In this document: positions 45,784 through 55,686 of the stretch, piece after piece
Layout: every line of letters starts with the position of its first letter
Numbering within the stretch: position 1 is the stretch's first letter
The notes under the pieces: model-generated
Told to the model about the DNA's origin: nothing
Seen by the model: the letters and a program-made list of their open reading frames with translations, nothing else
The model's database searches: none
Made by a program: the position numbers and the translations under genes
Source: Agaribacter marinus
Lineage (GTDB): Bacteria > Pseudomonadota > Gammaproteobacteria > Enterobacterales > Alteromonadaceae
Length of the DNA stretch: 64,000 bases
Reading direction: 5' to 3'
NCBI RefSeq assembly: GCF_030160655.1
Contig: NZ_BSOT01000005.1
Coordinates: 1,259,546-1,323,545, forward strand

Positions 45784-47232
45784 TTAAAATTCTTTCCAAT
45801 AAACAGTTTTCTTTTCAAGATACTGTTCTAGACCGTAGTGACCATCTTCGCCACCCATACCACTCATTTTCCAACCATTGTGGAAGCCTTGATGTTGCTC
45901 ACCGATACCACGGTTAACATATACTTCACCCACTTCCATATGCTTGATTGACTGGTGCACATACTTCATGTTCTCTGTATATAAGTAAGCTGACAAGCCG
46001 TACTCAGAGTCATTAGTGTATGCAATAGCTTCATCAATACTGTTGATTTTAATAATCGGAACGATAGGTCCAAATGTTTCTTCATGAACCAAGTGATTGT
46101 CTTGTTGGACATCCGTTACAACAGTCGGTGCAAACCAGTTTCCACCTTCAAAACCATCAACGCTAATTTCTTCGCCACCTAGTGCAACCTTAGCGCCTTC
46201 TTCAACCGACTTTGCAAGGATAGCTTTGATATTAGCAATTTCAGATTTGTTAACCTTAGGTCCCATTTGTGACGCAGGGTTCATCGGGTCGCCAACAACG
46301 ATTGCTTTGGCTTTTTCAATGTATGCCGCAGTAAACTTGTCATACACATCAGCATGCACATAAATACGCTCAGCACAGGTACATACTTGGCCACAGTTAG
46401 CAAAACGCGCATCAATAGCATCTTGTACTGCTTTATCTAGGTCAGCGTCTTCCATCACGATAAGCGGTGCTTTTCCACCCAACTCAAGCATCACAGGTGT
46501 TAAGTGCTTACCCGCTGCTTGATAGATAATTTGTCCGGCACGAGTACTACCTGTCATTGTGATAAGCTTAGTAATTGGACTTTCGCAAAGCGTTTGGCCA
46601 ACAACAGATCCAGTACCGTTAATTACGTTCATCACGCCAGCAGGAATACCAGCTTCAATCGCTAGTTGACCAAGAGCAACCGTTGCTAACGGAGTTTCTT
46701 GTGTCGGCTTAATAACAATCGTATTACCAGTAATCAAGGCAGGGCCAATCTTACGACCGGCTAACGCAAGTGGAAAGTTCCAAGCAGTAATTGCCACGAC
46801 AACGCCACGAGGTACTTTATGGATAAAGATTTTTTCGTCTTCAAAATCAGAAGGCATAATATCGCCTTTGATCTGAAGTGCATGGTCACATGCGTAGTCG
46901 ATAAAGGTCGCCGTAACATCAACTTCCATTTCTGCTACGCCGATTAATTTGCCTTGTTCAGAGACAAGTAATTCGGATAAAAACGTTCTATTTTCACGAA
47001 TTAAGTTGGCAAATTTACGCAAAATGTTCGCGCGCTCTCTAGCGGTCTTTTGCGCCCACGCCGGCTGTGCAGCATTGGCGGTTTCAAGCGCTAACTCAGC
47101 GTCTTCTTTTGTTCCCTTTGGGATAACAGCAACAAGTTTACCCGTAGAAGGTGACAAAACATCAATTGTCTCAGACGAACTAGAACTTACGTATTCGCCA
47201 TTGATAAAATTTTGATTGCTAATTAATTCCAT
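45784..47232 (-). CDS. NAD(P) aldehyde dehydrogenase, probable 3,6-anhydro-L-galactose dehydrogenase
   Basis: AldA-like aldehyde dehydrogenase (482 aa) from the ATG at 47232, which has GGGAAG upstream. The catalytic cysteine is in [11 protein letters not shown], the general-base Glu in LELGGKAP, and the cofactor site in [19 protein letters not shown] and TGSTRAG. In agar degraders an enzyme of this family oxidises 3,6-anhydro-L-galactose to anhydrogalactonate. Its place in a four-gene operon with a cycloisomerase-type enzyme, a zinc dehydrogenase and a KduD-like SDR, near GH117, fits that step closely. It could also accept glycolaldehyde or L-lactaldehyde, as AldA does. Confidence 0.87.
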   Translation of the reverse strand: MELISNQNFINGEYVSSSSSETIDVLSPSTGKLVAVIPKGTKEDAELALETANAAQPAWAQKTARERANILRKFANLIRENRTFLSELLVSEQGKLIGVAEMEVDVTATFIDYACDHALQIKGDIMPSDFEDEKIFIHKVPRGVVVAITAWNFPLALAGRKIGPALITGNTIVIKPTQETPLATVALGQLAIEAGIPAGVMNVINGTGSVVGQTLCESPITKLITMTGSTRAGQIIYQAAGKHLTPVMLELGGKAPLIVMEDADLDKAVQDAIDARFANCGQVCTCAERIYVHADVYDKFTAAYIEKAKAIVVGDPMNPASQMGPKVNKSEIANIKAILAKSVEEGAKVALGGEEISVDGFEGGNWFAPTVVTDVQQDNHLVHEETFGPIVPIIKINSIDEAIAYTNDSEYGLSAYLYTENMKYVHQSIKHMEVGEVYVNRGIGEQHQGFHNGWKMSGMGGEDGHYGLEQYLEKKTVYWKEF

Positions 47233-47234
47233 GG

Positions 47235-48002
47235 TTATCTTCCCATCCATCCGCCGTCGACCAATACAACAGCGCCGTTCATATAATCTGATGCCTTAGA
47301 CGACAAGAACACCGTTGGTCCTTTAAAGTCTTCAGCTTCACCCCAACGACCTTGAGGAATACGGGCGAGTATTGATGTCGCACGCTCTTGGTCATCTCTA
47401 AGTGCTTCAGTGTTGTCTGTCGCAATATATCCAGGCGCAATCGCATTCACGTTTACACCATGAGGTGCCCATTCGTTTGCAAGCGCTTTAGTTAACTGGC
47501 CAATTGCACCTTTACTCGCCGCATAACCAGGTACGGTAATACCACCTTGGAATGTTAGTAATGAAGCAGTAAAGATAATTTTACCTGATTTTCTTTCTAC
47601 CATACCTTTACCTATTTCACGGCTAAGGATGAACTGAGAATTCAAGTTAATTTCGATTATTTTATCCCAGTATTCATCTGGGTGCTCAGTGGCAGGTGCA
47701 CGTAAAATGTTACCTGCGTTATTCACCATGATATCAATGACTGGGTGCTCAGCATTAAGTGTATCTGCCAACGCTTTAACATCTTCTCGATTAGAAAAAT
47801 CACATTTATATGCTGTGAATTTTTTGCCTAGTGCAGTGACACGTTTCTCTACTTCAGACCCTGAAGCCGGTAGTGATGCAGATACGCCAATAACGTCAGC
47901 GCCAGCTTCTGCTAAACCTTCTGCCATTGCCAAACCAATGCCACGTGAACAACCAGTAACTAGAGCAACTTTGCCCGTTAAATCAAACATGCCGTTACTC
48001 AT
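47235..48002 (-). CDS. Short-chain dehydrogenase, KduD-like
   Basis: Short-chain dehydrogenase/reductase of 255 aa with [11 protein letters not shown] (cofactor binding, about 17-27), NNAGN, and the catalytic YAASK. The C-terminal [11 protein letters not shown] is typical of the KduD group (2-deoxy-D-gluconate 3-dehydrogenase). In the anhydrogalactose route a reductase of this kind is expected to turn 2,5-diketo-3-deoxygalactonate into 2-keto-3-deoxygluconate. It is the third gene of the operon and overlaps the zinc dehydrogenase stop by four bases. Confidence 0.88.
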   Translation of the reverse strand: MSNGMFDLTGKVALVTGCSRGIGLAMAEGLAEAGADVIGVSASLPASGSEVEKRVTALGKKFTAYKCDFSNREDVKALADTLNAEHPVIDIMVNNAGNILRAPATEHPDEYWDKIIEINLNSQFILSREIGKGMVERKSGKIIFTASLLTFQGGITVPGYAASKGAIGQLTKALANEWAPHGVNVNAIAPGYIATDNTEALRDDQERATSILARIPQGRWGEAEDFKGPTVFLSSKASDYMNGAVVLVDGGWMGR

Positions 48003-49030
48003 ATTTCTGCCTTAACCTCACAATTAACTAATGCTTTCATACCTGATGGGTTTCCATCTAGGCCACCAAACGCGTCTTGAATACTATCAAGTGCCGTTAC
48101 AGATGTAACAAATGCGCTAATATCAATCTTGCTATCAGCAAGTAATTCAATCGCCATTTCAAAATCCTGCGCTTCGTATACACGTGCGCCTACTAATTCA
48201 AGCTCCTTCCAGAAAAACTTAAATAAATCTACTTGTGGTTTCTGCGTATGGATTGCCACCATACAAATACGTCCACGAACTGCTGCAATTTCGCCCATAA
48301 CGTCAACAGCTGGTTGAACACCAGACACTTCAAAGACAGCCTCTGCGCCTTTTCCGTCTGTCCATTCATTAACCACTTCAACAATGTCTTCTTGCATCGG
48401 ATCGACTGTTTTCAAACCATATTTTTCAGCAAACTCTCGACGTTGAGCATTTACTTCAGAAACAAGCACTTCTGCACCGATCGCTTTAGCGACTAACGCC
48501 ACTAACTGGCCAATTGGGCCACCACCAAGTACGACAACATTTTCACCTGCTTTCACTTTCGCACGGTTAATATCATGGCAAGCAACAGCTAAAGGCTCAA
48601 CTAGTGCTCCTTGTTGTTGATTTACGTTTTCAGGTAACTTATGAAGCGTTCTTGATTTTACTGTCCATGAAGATTGGAAAGCTCCAGGCGTGTCAATACC
48701 CATAAATTTAAGGTTTTGACATACGTGTGTGTTGCCTGCTTTACATGCATGACACTCGCCACACCAATCAAGTGGACGAACAACGACACGGTCACCGATT
48801 TTAAAATCAGTAACGCCGTCACCAAGTTCAGCTACAACACCTGACATCTCGTGTCCAATGACACTAGGCGGACCAACGCGCTGGTCCATTGCACCGTGAT
48901 AGATATGCATGTCTGTGCCACAAATACCAACATAACTAACTGAAAGTCTTACTTCTCCGGTTTCGGGTGCTTGAGAGCTTCCTTCACGAAGACTAAATGA
49001 TTTATTACCAATGTATTCTGCTGCTAACAT
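47999..49030 (-). CDS. Zinc-dependent dehydrogenase, probable 2-keto-3-deoxy-L-galactonate 5-dehydrogenase
   Basis: Medium-chain dehydrogenase of the sorbitol/L-galactonate 5-dehydrogenase type, 343 aa. Catalytic zinc residues are in GICGTDMHIYHG and GHEMSG, structural zinc has four cysteines in CGECHACKAGNTHVC, and the NAD-binding site is LGGGPIGQLVALVA. Oxidation at C5 of 2-keto-3-deoxy-L-galactonate is the step that would join the cycloisomerase product to the KduD-like reductase. An L-galactonate or L-idonate dehydrogenase role is possible, and L-galactose from porphyran might use it too. Confidence 0.82.
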   Translation of the reverse strand: MLAAEYIGNKSFSLREGSSQAPETGEVRLSVSYVGICGTDMHIYHGAMDQRVGPPSVIGHEMSGVVAELGDGVTDFKIGDRVVVRPLDWCGECHACKAGNTHVCQNLKFMGIDTPGAFQSSWTVKSRTLHKLPENVNQQQGALVEPLAVACHDINRAKVKAGENVVVLGGGPIGQLVALVAKAIGAEVLVSEVNAQRREFAEKYGLKTVDPMQEDIVEVVNEWTDGKGAEAVFEVSGVQPAVDVMGEIAAVRGRICMVAIHTQKPQVDLFKFFWKELELVGARVYEAQDFEMAIELLADSKIDISAFVTSVTALDSIQDAFGGLDGNPSGMKALVNCEVKAEI

Positions 49031-49039
49031 AAATGACTC

Positions 49040-50188
49040 TTATAACTTAACGTAATGTGGTTTAAGGAGAGATTCGTCAAACTCAACGCCAATCCCCGGG
49101 AGATCGGGCGCAACAGCTCGTCCATCGACAAGTTGCAACGGGCTAGTCGTATATTCATCTATAGGAAATGAATGTACTTCCATGTTGCCAGCGTTAGGTT
49201 GAGAAGCCATCAAGGACACATGTAACTCATGCATACCATGCGTACAAATGGGCATATTATTCACATACGCCAAATTTGCAACTTTTAACCAACCGGTAAT
49301 ACCACCAATATTTGAAGCATCCGGTTGTAAATAACTCAGTCCGGCATGCCTAACTGCATGATTAAATTCATAAACTGTGTGTAAATTTTCACCCATTGAT
49401 AGTGGGATATTCTGTTTTTCACTAATCTGCTTGTATCCATACAAGTCATCGGGATTAGTCGGTTCTTCAAACCAATCGATATTCACGTCTTCTACAGCTC
49501 GTCCAAGTTTAATTGCTTGCGGCACTGTTAGTGAATAGTTTGCATCGATCATAAAACTGATGTCGTTACCAATCAGCTCTCTGACTGCACGAATCCGATC
49601 GATGTCGTCCTGCATATTCGGCTGCCCAACTTTTATCTTCACGGATTTAAAACCGCGATCAAGGTAGCCTTGTATGTTTGAAAGTAATTTTTCTTTACTA
49701 AAATTAAGGTCAATGCCACCTGCGTAGCACCGAGTAGAATTACTATGACCGCCCGCAACTTGCCAAAGAGGCTGATTGAGACGCTTACAACGGATATCCC
49801 AAAGTGCAATATCGACAGCGGAGATGGCAAAACTTAATATGCCGCCTCGCCCAACATAATGAAGCACTTCATTCATTTTATGCCAATGCGCTTCAACGCG
49901 ACGAGAATCTTTACCCTGAACGTAAGGGATTAACTCTTTCTCAATTAAGCTGACGATTGCTTCGCCACCTTTACCGCCGGTATAAGTATATCCGACACCT
50001 TCATAACCGTCTTCTGTATATAACTTACATACAATCACATCAAAATGCGTGTGATCACCGTGCATAGCATCGCTTAATACTTCCTTTAATGGAATCTTGT
50101 ATAAGCCAACTTCCCCAGCACGAATGTTGAATGTACCAGCGTTTGTGATACTCTTGGTTGCAACAACAGACATATTGTTTGAACCCAT
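49040..50188 (-). CDS. Enolase-superfamily enzyme, probable 3,6-anhydro-L-galactonate cycloisomerase
   Basis: Mandelate racemase-type enzyme. The longest frame starts at a TTG in the operator at 50215; I prefer the ATG at 50188, which has GGGGATGG about 8 bases upstream (382 aa). Catalytic K-x-K is in SVKIKVGQ, metal ligands are in MIDANYS, FEEPTN and MGENLH, and the His is in CTHGMHE. In agar catabolism an enzyme of this family opens the anhydro ring of anhydrogalactonate to give 2-keto-3-deoxy-L-galactonate. First gene of the operon that continues to 45784, divergent from the GntR gene at 50371. Confidence 0.85.
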   Translation of the reverse strand: MGSNNMSVVATKSITNAGTFNIRAGEVGLYKIPLKEVLSDAMHGDHTHFDVIVCKLYTEDGYEGVGYTYTGGKGGEAIVSLIEKELIPYVQGKDSRRVEAHWHKMNEVLHYVGRGGILSFAISAVDIALWDIRCKRLNQPLWQVAGGHSNSTRCYAGGIDLNFSKEKLLSNIQGYLDRGFKSVKIKVGQPNMQDDIDRIRAVRELIGNDISFMIDANYSLTVPQAIKLGRAVEDVNIDWFEEPTNPDDLYGYKQISEKQNIPLSMGENLHTVYEFNHAVRHAGLSYLQPDASNIGGITGWLKVANLAYVNNMPICTHGMHELHVSLMASQPNAGNMEVHSFPIDEYTTSPLQLVDGRAVAPDLPGIGVEFDESLLKPHYVKL

Positions 50189-50214
50189 AAAATTTACCAT
50201 CCCCATAGTGTACA

Positions 50215-50283
50215 TTGTTAACAATTAAATGCCAACTTTTATAGTTGAACAAATGGTGAATATTGCATACAATTTGTTAACAA
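50215..50283. promoter_or_regulatory. Paired TTGTTAACAA palindromes in divergent promoter
   Basis: Two perfect copies, 50215-50224 (as ATTGTTAACAAT with flanks) and 50274-50283, 59 bases apart. They lie between the anhydrogalactose operon (-) and the GntR-family gene (+, 50371). Two sites beside the regulator's own gene suggest it binds them and controls itself. Confidence 0.65.
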
Positions 50284-50370
50284 TACTTTATAATTTTTAC
50301 ATCTTCGTAATATACGTAACTATGTAACGAACTAGAAAACCAATACCGATATTAAGAATAAGAGACAAAG

Positions 50371-50979
50371 ATGTCACAGCCACAAAAGATACTATCCGTA
50401 AGGGAACAAATTGCTGACGTACTACGTTCAGACATTATTTCCGGCGAGTTAAAACCAAACACAAAACTTAACGAACAACAGCTAGCTGAGCGATTTGGTA
50501 CATCTCGCGGTCCTATACGGGACGTGTTACTAAAGTTAACAAAAGAAGGGCTGCTTGTTAGTCGCAACAATGTTGGCTCCTCTGTCAGCAGTCCATTAAA
50601 TCCTGATGTTCAAAAGCTAAGTATTGGCATTCGTCGAAAAATCGAGGAATTTGCTGTTAAACAACTCGAAGGCCGTTTAACCATCGACCACTTTAGGCAG
50701 CTCGAAGACATTATCGAAGAAATGCATGATCACTTCGAAGGCGGACGCTATACGGAGTTAACTAAAACGGATATTGCGTTTCATCAGTATTTAGTTGAGC
50801 TTGCTGGCGGTGAAGATCTTGTCAACATTTGGTATCCGATCGTCATACGTATGCGTATGAACTATAAGCGAATCACCACATCAATAAAACTTGTCGAAGA
50901 ACACCGCGATATTGTTAACGCACTTAAAATTGATGATACAAAAGCCGCAATTAATGCTATTAGGCGTAACATAAAATAA
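50371..50979 (+). CDS. GntR family regulator (FCD type), candidate agar regulator
   Basis: N-terminal winged helix (about 8-75: VREQIADVLRSDIISGEL, LNEQQLAERFGTSRGPIRDVLLKLTKEGLL) and a C-terminal FCD effector domain (about 85-200, with DIAFHQYLVELAGGEDL and EEHRDIVNAL). It is 202 aa, a little short for the family, with the FCD part ending early. Two TTGTTAACAA sites lie upstream. It is divergent from the anhydrogalactose operon, so a sugar acid of that route is a good effector candidate. Confidence 0.9.
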   Translation: MSQPQKILSVREQIADVLRSDIISGELKPNTKLNEQQLAERFGTSRGPIRDVLLKLTKEGLLVSRNNVGSSVSSPLNPDVQKLSIGIRRKIEEFAVKQLEGRLTIDHFRQLEDIIEEMHDHFEGGRYTELTKTDIAFHQYLVELAGGEDLVNIWYPIVIRMRMNYKRITTSIKLVEEHRDIVNALKIDDTKAAINAIRRNIK

Positions 50980-51150
50980 GCTAAATCCCACAGAATTAAG
51001 TGCGATGATTCGCACTCAATTCTATCTTAGATGTTCTTCTTTCATCCGAATACAACAAAATCACCTAGCAACTTTCATTAAATAATTTTATTTAAATTCA
51101 CTAAGTTATTACGTTTATTAGTTGTTGTTATCTACTCTTTGGCCATATTT

Positions 51151-51993
51151 TTAAAAATTGATTGATTCTAGATATTCAATACTTTTTGGTACTTGTTTCA
51201 TTACCCTATCTGACTCATCTTCAATAAAAAAGTACTTTACACCATACTCTTTCCCTTTCTTAACGATTTCCTCAATACCAACATCACCTTGACCAAGCAC
51301 AACCATTGTATCCTTATCGGCTTTACCGTCCTGCGAATACGGAGAGCCCACTGCGCGATCTTTCAGGTGCATAGAGGTAAATTTATTTGGATACTTGTTT
51401 AACAGCGCTAAAGGGTCTTGAGCTGCTTGTTTTACCCAAAAAACATCCATTTCAAAACTCGCATGTGTTGTATTTTGAATAATATAATCCAATAAAGTGC
51501 CATCCTGCCATTTATCAAACTCATATCCATGTGGGTGATACTGTAAGGTAATACCATGCTTGGCGAGTATAGCTCCTCCTTTATTGAGTACCTCGACGGT
51601 ATGTTTAGCATCTTCTAGCGTAAACTTACCCTCATGAGGCGCCCAATAAATCGTCGCCAATTTAGCACCATAAAAATGCGCCTTATATACCGCAGCCATT
51701 GGGTTATCCCGTATTTCTTCGAAAGAAGAATCTGCACTCACGACTTTAAAACCATTGAGATCTAGCAAGGCTTTAAACTCATGCAGCGAATACCCATGAA
51801 GATTCCCTCCAGCTTCCAAATTAACAATCCCCCACTCACTTACTTTAGCCAAGGTACTGGGTGCATCTTCCTGCATTTGATTTCGAACGCTGTATAGTTG
51901 TAAACCCATATCATGCGCTAAGGTACTTAAAGAGACACCCATGCTAAGCATGAGTGTCGTTATTTTCAAAACGTTTCGTTTCTTAAGCGGCAT
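51151..51993 (-). CDS. Exported sugar isomerase/epimerase-like TIM-barrel protein
   Basis: Xylose isomerase-like TIM barrel with an N-terminal signal peptide (LKITTLMLSMGVSLSTLAHD), so it should be periplasmic. I use the ATG at 51993, with GAGGG 6 bases upstream (280 aa). Barrel strands show as MGLQLYSVRNQ, GIVNLEAGG, LQYHPHGYEF, SFEMDVFW, FTSMHLKDR and KYFFIEDE, with metal-type Glu, His and Asp residues. It is downstream of the MFS gene in a run of four genes. Substrate unknown. Confidence 0.75.
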   Translation of the reverse strand: MPLKKRNVLKITTLMLSMGVSLSTLAHDMGLQLYSVRNQMQEDAPSTLAKVSEWGIVNLEAGGNLHGYSLHEFKALLDLNGFKVVSADSSFEEIRDNPMAAVYKAHFYGAKLATIYWAPHEGKFTLEDAKHTVEVLNKGGAILAKHGITLQYHPHGYEFDKWQDGTLLDYIIQNTTHASFEMDVFWVKQAAQDPLALLNKYPNKFTSMHLKDRAVGSPYSQDGKADKDTMVVLGQGDVGIEEIVKKGKEYGVKYFFIEDESDRVMKQVPKSIEYLESINF

Positions 51994-52046
51994 AATTGCC
52001 CTCATAAATTTTAATGTTTCTAGCCAATAGTACTTAAGTATTAACG

Positions 52047-53285
52047 CTAGTTTGCTTCACTTGCTATATTTGTTTTTTGTCCACGCTTATATAAGTAAAA
52101 ATATAGACCTACAAATGCAACAATTAAAATTGCAGGTAATATCACTAAACTACTTAATACGGCTTGACCTGACGCAAGTGCCATTTCATTTTCGGTCAGG
52201 TTTTGTGTTAAAGCTTGCGCTTTGGCTTCATCCATCCAGCCGCCGATAATTGGTGTCCATATACTTACGGCAAACATACCAGCACCACCAATCATAGACA
52301 TACCAATAGCGCCTGTTTTAGGTGTATATTCACCTACGCAACCTAACATCGTCGGCCAAAAATACGTCACACCTAATGCAAAAACTACGGCTGCAAAATA
52401 CACCGGCGTTCCTTGCAATTGGCTCATTAGGTACAAACCAAGCGTAGATAAAACGGCTGATGCGACTAATACGCCAACTGGATTTATAGAATGTACGATA
52501 GGTCCCGCAAAATAACGACCAACAGCCATTATGCCGGTAACAAGCGCTAGTGTTAGCATAGGATGGGCACCAGAAGCCCCAAGGATTTCATTGATCCACT
52601 GTCCTGTCGCCAATTCCGTCGTAGCGGTCAACGTCATACAAAAAATTAAAAATATGTACAATGGTGACAACATATTCTTAATGTTTTCTTTAGAGGAGGT
52701 AATCAGAGGGTTAAGTTTAGGGAAGTTACTTTTCATCAACATGTAACCGTATATGGCAGTAGGGATTAGCATCACAGCGATCTGCAACTCCCAACCATAC
52801 GACATTTCAGTCATACCTGTCGATACCAACGCACCGATAACAATGCCACCAGGGAACCAAACATGGAACTTGTTCAACATCGTCGTCTTGTTGTCTTCAT
52901 GGGTTTCTGCAATCAAAGGATTACATGCCGCTTCCACCATACCATTCGCAAAGCCAATTAAAAACGTCGAAATGATTAAACCCCAAAAGCCGTTAGAATA
53001 AATCGTTAATACAAGGCCCAGCGCATGACCAATGAAGGCTATCCACAATAGCATTCTAGGACCAAACATATTGTAAAGAATACCACCAACCATTGTAGCG
53101 ATAGGAAAGCCTAAGAAGGCCATTGAACTAATTATTCCCAATTCAGTGCCAGATAACCCATATTGAGCACCTAAATCACCCAATATGCCTGCTCGGATTG
53201 CAAACGTCATTGCCGTTACGGTTAATGCGATGCAGCTGAGAATAAATAATCTAGACTGATCTTGCTGTGTATATTGCGTGTCCAT
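52047..53285 (-). CDS. MFS sugar transporter
   Basis: 412 aa with twelve hydrophobic helices and a short cytosolic middle loop (about 200-220, SSKENIKNM). Early landmarks are RAGILGDLGAQYGLSGTELG and IGFANGMVEAACNPLIAE. The latter resembles the FucP/sugar:proton symporter group. Its place between two TIM-barrel isomerases and next to a Gfo/Idh/MocA dehydrogenase suggests uptake of a sugar or oxidised sugar used by those enzymes. Confidence 0.85.
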   Translation of the reverse strand: MDTQYTQQDQSRLFILSCIALTVTAMTFAIRAGILGDLGAQYGLSGTELGIISSMAFLGFPIATMVGGILYNMFGPRMLLWIAFIGHALGLVLTIYSNGFWGLIISTFLIGFANGMVEAACNPLIAETHEDNKTTMLNKFHVWFPGGIVIGALVSTGMTEMSYGWELQIAVMLIPTAIYGYMLMKSNFPKLNPLITSSKENIKNMLSPLYIFLIFCMTLTATTELATGQWINEILGASGAHPMLTLALVTGIMAVGRYFAGPIVHSINPVGVLVASAVLSTLGLYLMSQLQGTPVYFAAVVFALGVTYFWPTMLGCVGEYTPKTGAIGMSMIGGAGMFAVSIWTPIIGGWMDEAKAQALTQNLTENEMALASGQAVLSSLVILPAILIVAFVGLYFYLYKRGQKTNIASEAN

Positions 53286-53300
53286 GATAGTACCTTTTTG

Positions 53301-54353
53301 TTAGAGTCCTAGGATTTGCTTGTTGAGTGCTTCATCAGCACCACCATCAGCAAAGTCATCAAACGCTTTTTCTGTAGGACGAATAAGATGTTGCTTAATA
53401 AAATCAACACCCTCTTTAGCGCCGTCCTCCGGATGTTTAATACAACATTCCCACTCAAGTGTTGCCCATCCATCAAACCCATAGGCGGTTAACTTTGAGA
53501 AAATTGCTTTAAAATCAATTTGTCCATCGCCAAGTGAACGGAAGCGACCAGGGCGATTAACCCAAGACTGATAGCCCCCATAAACCCCCATTTTCCCTGA
53601 TGGATTAAACTCGGCATCTTTTACATGAAAGGCTTTAATTCGCTCATGATAAATATCAATAAATGCCAAATAATCTAGTTGTTGCAATACAAAATGGCTT
53701 GGGTCATAAAGGATATTAGCTCTTGGATGGTCACCAGTAGCCGCTAAAAACATTTCAAAAGTGATGCCATCGTGTAAGTCTTCACCAGGGTGAAGTTCAT
53801 AACAAATATCGCAATCAGCGTCATCGAACGCATCTAAAATTGGCAACCATCTTTGACCTAGTGCTTCAAACCCCTGCTCAACTAAACCTTGTGGACGCTG
53901 AGGCCACGGATAAAAAGTATGCCAAAGTAACGCACCTGAAAAGCTAGCATGCGTCTTAAGCCCCATATGCTTACTTGCCGTAGCGGCATACTTCATTTGC
54001 TGTATAGCCCATTCTGTTCGTTCGCTAGGATTGCCATGGTACTGACTCGGCGCGAAGCCATCGAACATAACATCATACGCCGGGTTAACTGCCACTAACT
54101 GGCCTTGAAGATGCGTTGATAACTCGGTCATTGATAAACCGTATTTATCTAGCGTAGCCAACACGTCGTTACAATAATCAGCGCTTTTGGCCGCTTTTTC
54201 CAAGTCAAATAAACGCCCATCCCAAGATGGCATTTGAATACCTTTATAACCCAATCCAGATGCCCATTTACAAATACTATCTAATGAATTAAAAGGTGCT
54301 TCGTCACCTGCGAACTGAGCTAAAAATATTGACGGTCCCTTAATCTCTTTCAT
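53301..54353 (-). CDS. Sugar phosphate isomerase/epimerase family TIM-barrel protein
   Basis: Cytoplasmic TIM-barrel protein of 350 aa. Metal-site type residues occur in CDICYELHPGEDLHDG, NILYDPSHFV and KAFHVKDAEF, with a final Glu in ATLEWECC. It follows the Gfo/Idh/MocA gene by 11 bases, and this pairing is like YcjS/YcjR of E. coli, where a 3-keto-sugar is made and then epimerised. That is a plausible role, but the sugar is unknown. Confidence 0.82.
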   Translation of the reverse strand: MKEIKGPSIFLAQFAGDEAPFNSLDSICKWASGLGYKGIQMPSWDGRLFDLEKAAKSADYCNDVLATLDKYGLSMTELSTHLQGQLVAVNPAYDVMFDGFAPSQYHGNPSERTEWAIQQMKYAATASKHMGLKTHASFSGALLWHTFYPWPQRPQGLVEQGFEALGQRWLPILDAFDDADCDICYELHPGEDLHDGITFEMFLAATGDHPRANILYDPSHFVLQQLDYLAFIDIYHERIKAFHVKDAEFNPSGKMGVYGGYQSWVNRPGRFRSLGDGQIDFKAIFSKLTAYGFDGWATLEWECCIKHPEDGAKEGVDFIKQHLIRPTEKAFDDFADGGADEALNKQILGL

Positions 54354-54364
54354 TAATTTTTTCC

Positions 54365-55537
54365 TTATTTTAGTGCTTCAGCGTTAAGCACGACTGTATG
54401 CCATTTTTCAGAAGACTTACTTGCTACAACTACATTTTCGATAAACGCCATGCCTCTTACGGCATCTTCAATACCAGGGACATGAGCATTAACATTGGTG
54501 TCATCACCAAAGCTGCAAACTTGCTTAGCGAAATCTTTATATATATTTGCGAAAGCTTCTATGTAGCCTTCAGGATGTCCGGCAGGTGTTCGAATCGCTG
54601 CACTCGCTTCAGAGGACAATTCACCGACCCCGACTCTAATTAATTGTGAAGGAGCATTTTGATATTTAATCCAAAGAGAGTTTGGTTCTTCCTGTCGCCA
54701 CGCTAAACTAGCTTTGTCACCGTAGACTTTAATACTAAGATCGTTTTCGTCACCGACACATATCTGACTCGCAGAAATAACGCCTTTAGCACCTCTTTCT
54801 GTTTTAAAAATAACGCAGCCATCGTCATCCAACACTCTGCCTTCTACTGTAGATGTAAGGTCTGCGCATATTTCAGTGATCGTATCTTGCGTAATATATT
54901 CAACAAGGTTTGCTGCGTGAACACCAATGTCGCCCATACAACAGCTGACACCTGCAGTCTTTGGATCTAATCGCCACTCCGCCTGCTTGTTGTCTTCTGT
55001 TGGCGGTGTTGCTAACCACCCTTGATGATACTGGCTGACAACTTTTGTCACCTTGCCGAGCACGCCATCTGCAACTAGTTGTTTAGCATGTTTGACTAAA
55101 GGATAGCCTAAATATGTATGCGTCAATCCGTACAATAGGCCAGTAGACAAAACGATTTTTTCTAGCGCATTTGCTTCAGCTAAGGTAAAAGTAGCGGGTT
55201 TGTCACTTAATACATGAAAACCAGATTCCAGTGCTTGCTTAGCGACATCAAAATGCAAGTGGTTAGGTGTCACCACCGCAACAAATTCCATGCGTTCTTC
55301 AGGCGCTAAAACTTGTTCTTTTTCAAACATTTCGGCATAATTTGAGTAGCAACGTTCAGGCGATAAAAATAATGCCTGACCAGTTCGTTTACAGTTTTCA
55401 GCGTCTCGACTAAATGCACCGCAAACTAACTCTATCTCGCCATCCAAACTCGCGGCTAAGCGATGAACCACACCAATGAAAGCGCCTTCACCACCACCAA
55501 CCATTCCCATTCTGATTTTACGTACCTGTCCTGACAT
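54365..55537 (-). CDS. Gfo/Idh/MocA family oxidoreductase
   Basis: NAD(P)-dependent sugar dehydrogenase family, 390 aa. The nucleotide site is MGMVGGGEGAFIGVVHR at the N-terminus, followed by VVTPNHLHFDVAKQALESGFHVLSDKPATFTLAEA with the catalytic Lys in DKPAT, and the substrate domain with CCMGDIGVHAANL. First gene of a four-gene minus-strand run to 51151. Oxidation of a sugar at C3, as in YcjS, is the leading guess; a D-galactose 1-dehydrogenase role, missing elsewhere here, should be tested too. Confidence 0.85.
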   Translation of the reverse strand: MSGQVRKIRMGMVGGGEGAFIGVVHRLAASLDGEIELVCGAFSRDAENCKRTGQALFLSPERCYSNYAEMFEKEQVLAPEERMEFVAVVTPNHLHFDVAKQALESGFHVLSDKPATFTLAEANALEKIVLSTGLLYGLTHTYLGYPLVKHAKQLVADGVLGKVTKVVSQYHQGWLATPPTEDNKQAEWRLDPKTAGVSCCMGDIGVHAANLVEYITQDTITEICADLTSTVEGRVLDDDGCVIFKTERGAKGVISASQICVGDENDLSIKVYGDKASLAWRQEEPNSLWIKYQNAPSQLIRVGVGELSSEASAAIRTPAGHPEGYIEAFANIYKDFAKQVCSFGDDTNVNAHVPGIEDAVRGMAFIENVVVASKSSEKWHTVVLNAEALK

Positions 55538-55686
55538 ACATTCCCATTTGAAACACTATTACCATTGAAATCAATTTACAATTAAATAACATTTTGTGTT
55601 AACTGATATTCGGAGTAAAATGCAACATAATCGGCGCAATAGACTATTAGGCATTGGCGACTTACAATTGAAAAAAGCATATCTGC

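Noticed and set aside
50189-50224. TTG at 50224 as start of the cycloisomerase
   Set aside because: It falls in the TTGTTAACAA operator and adds an unusual Met-rich tail; the ATG at 50188 has a good ribosome-binding site.
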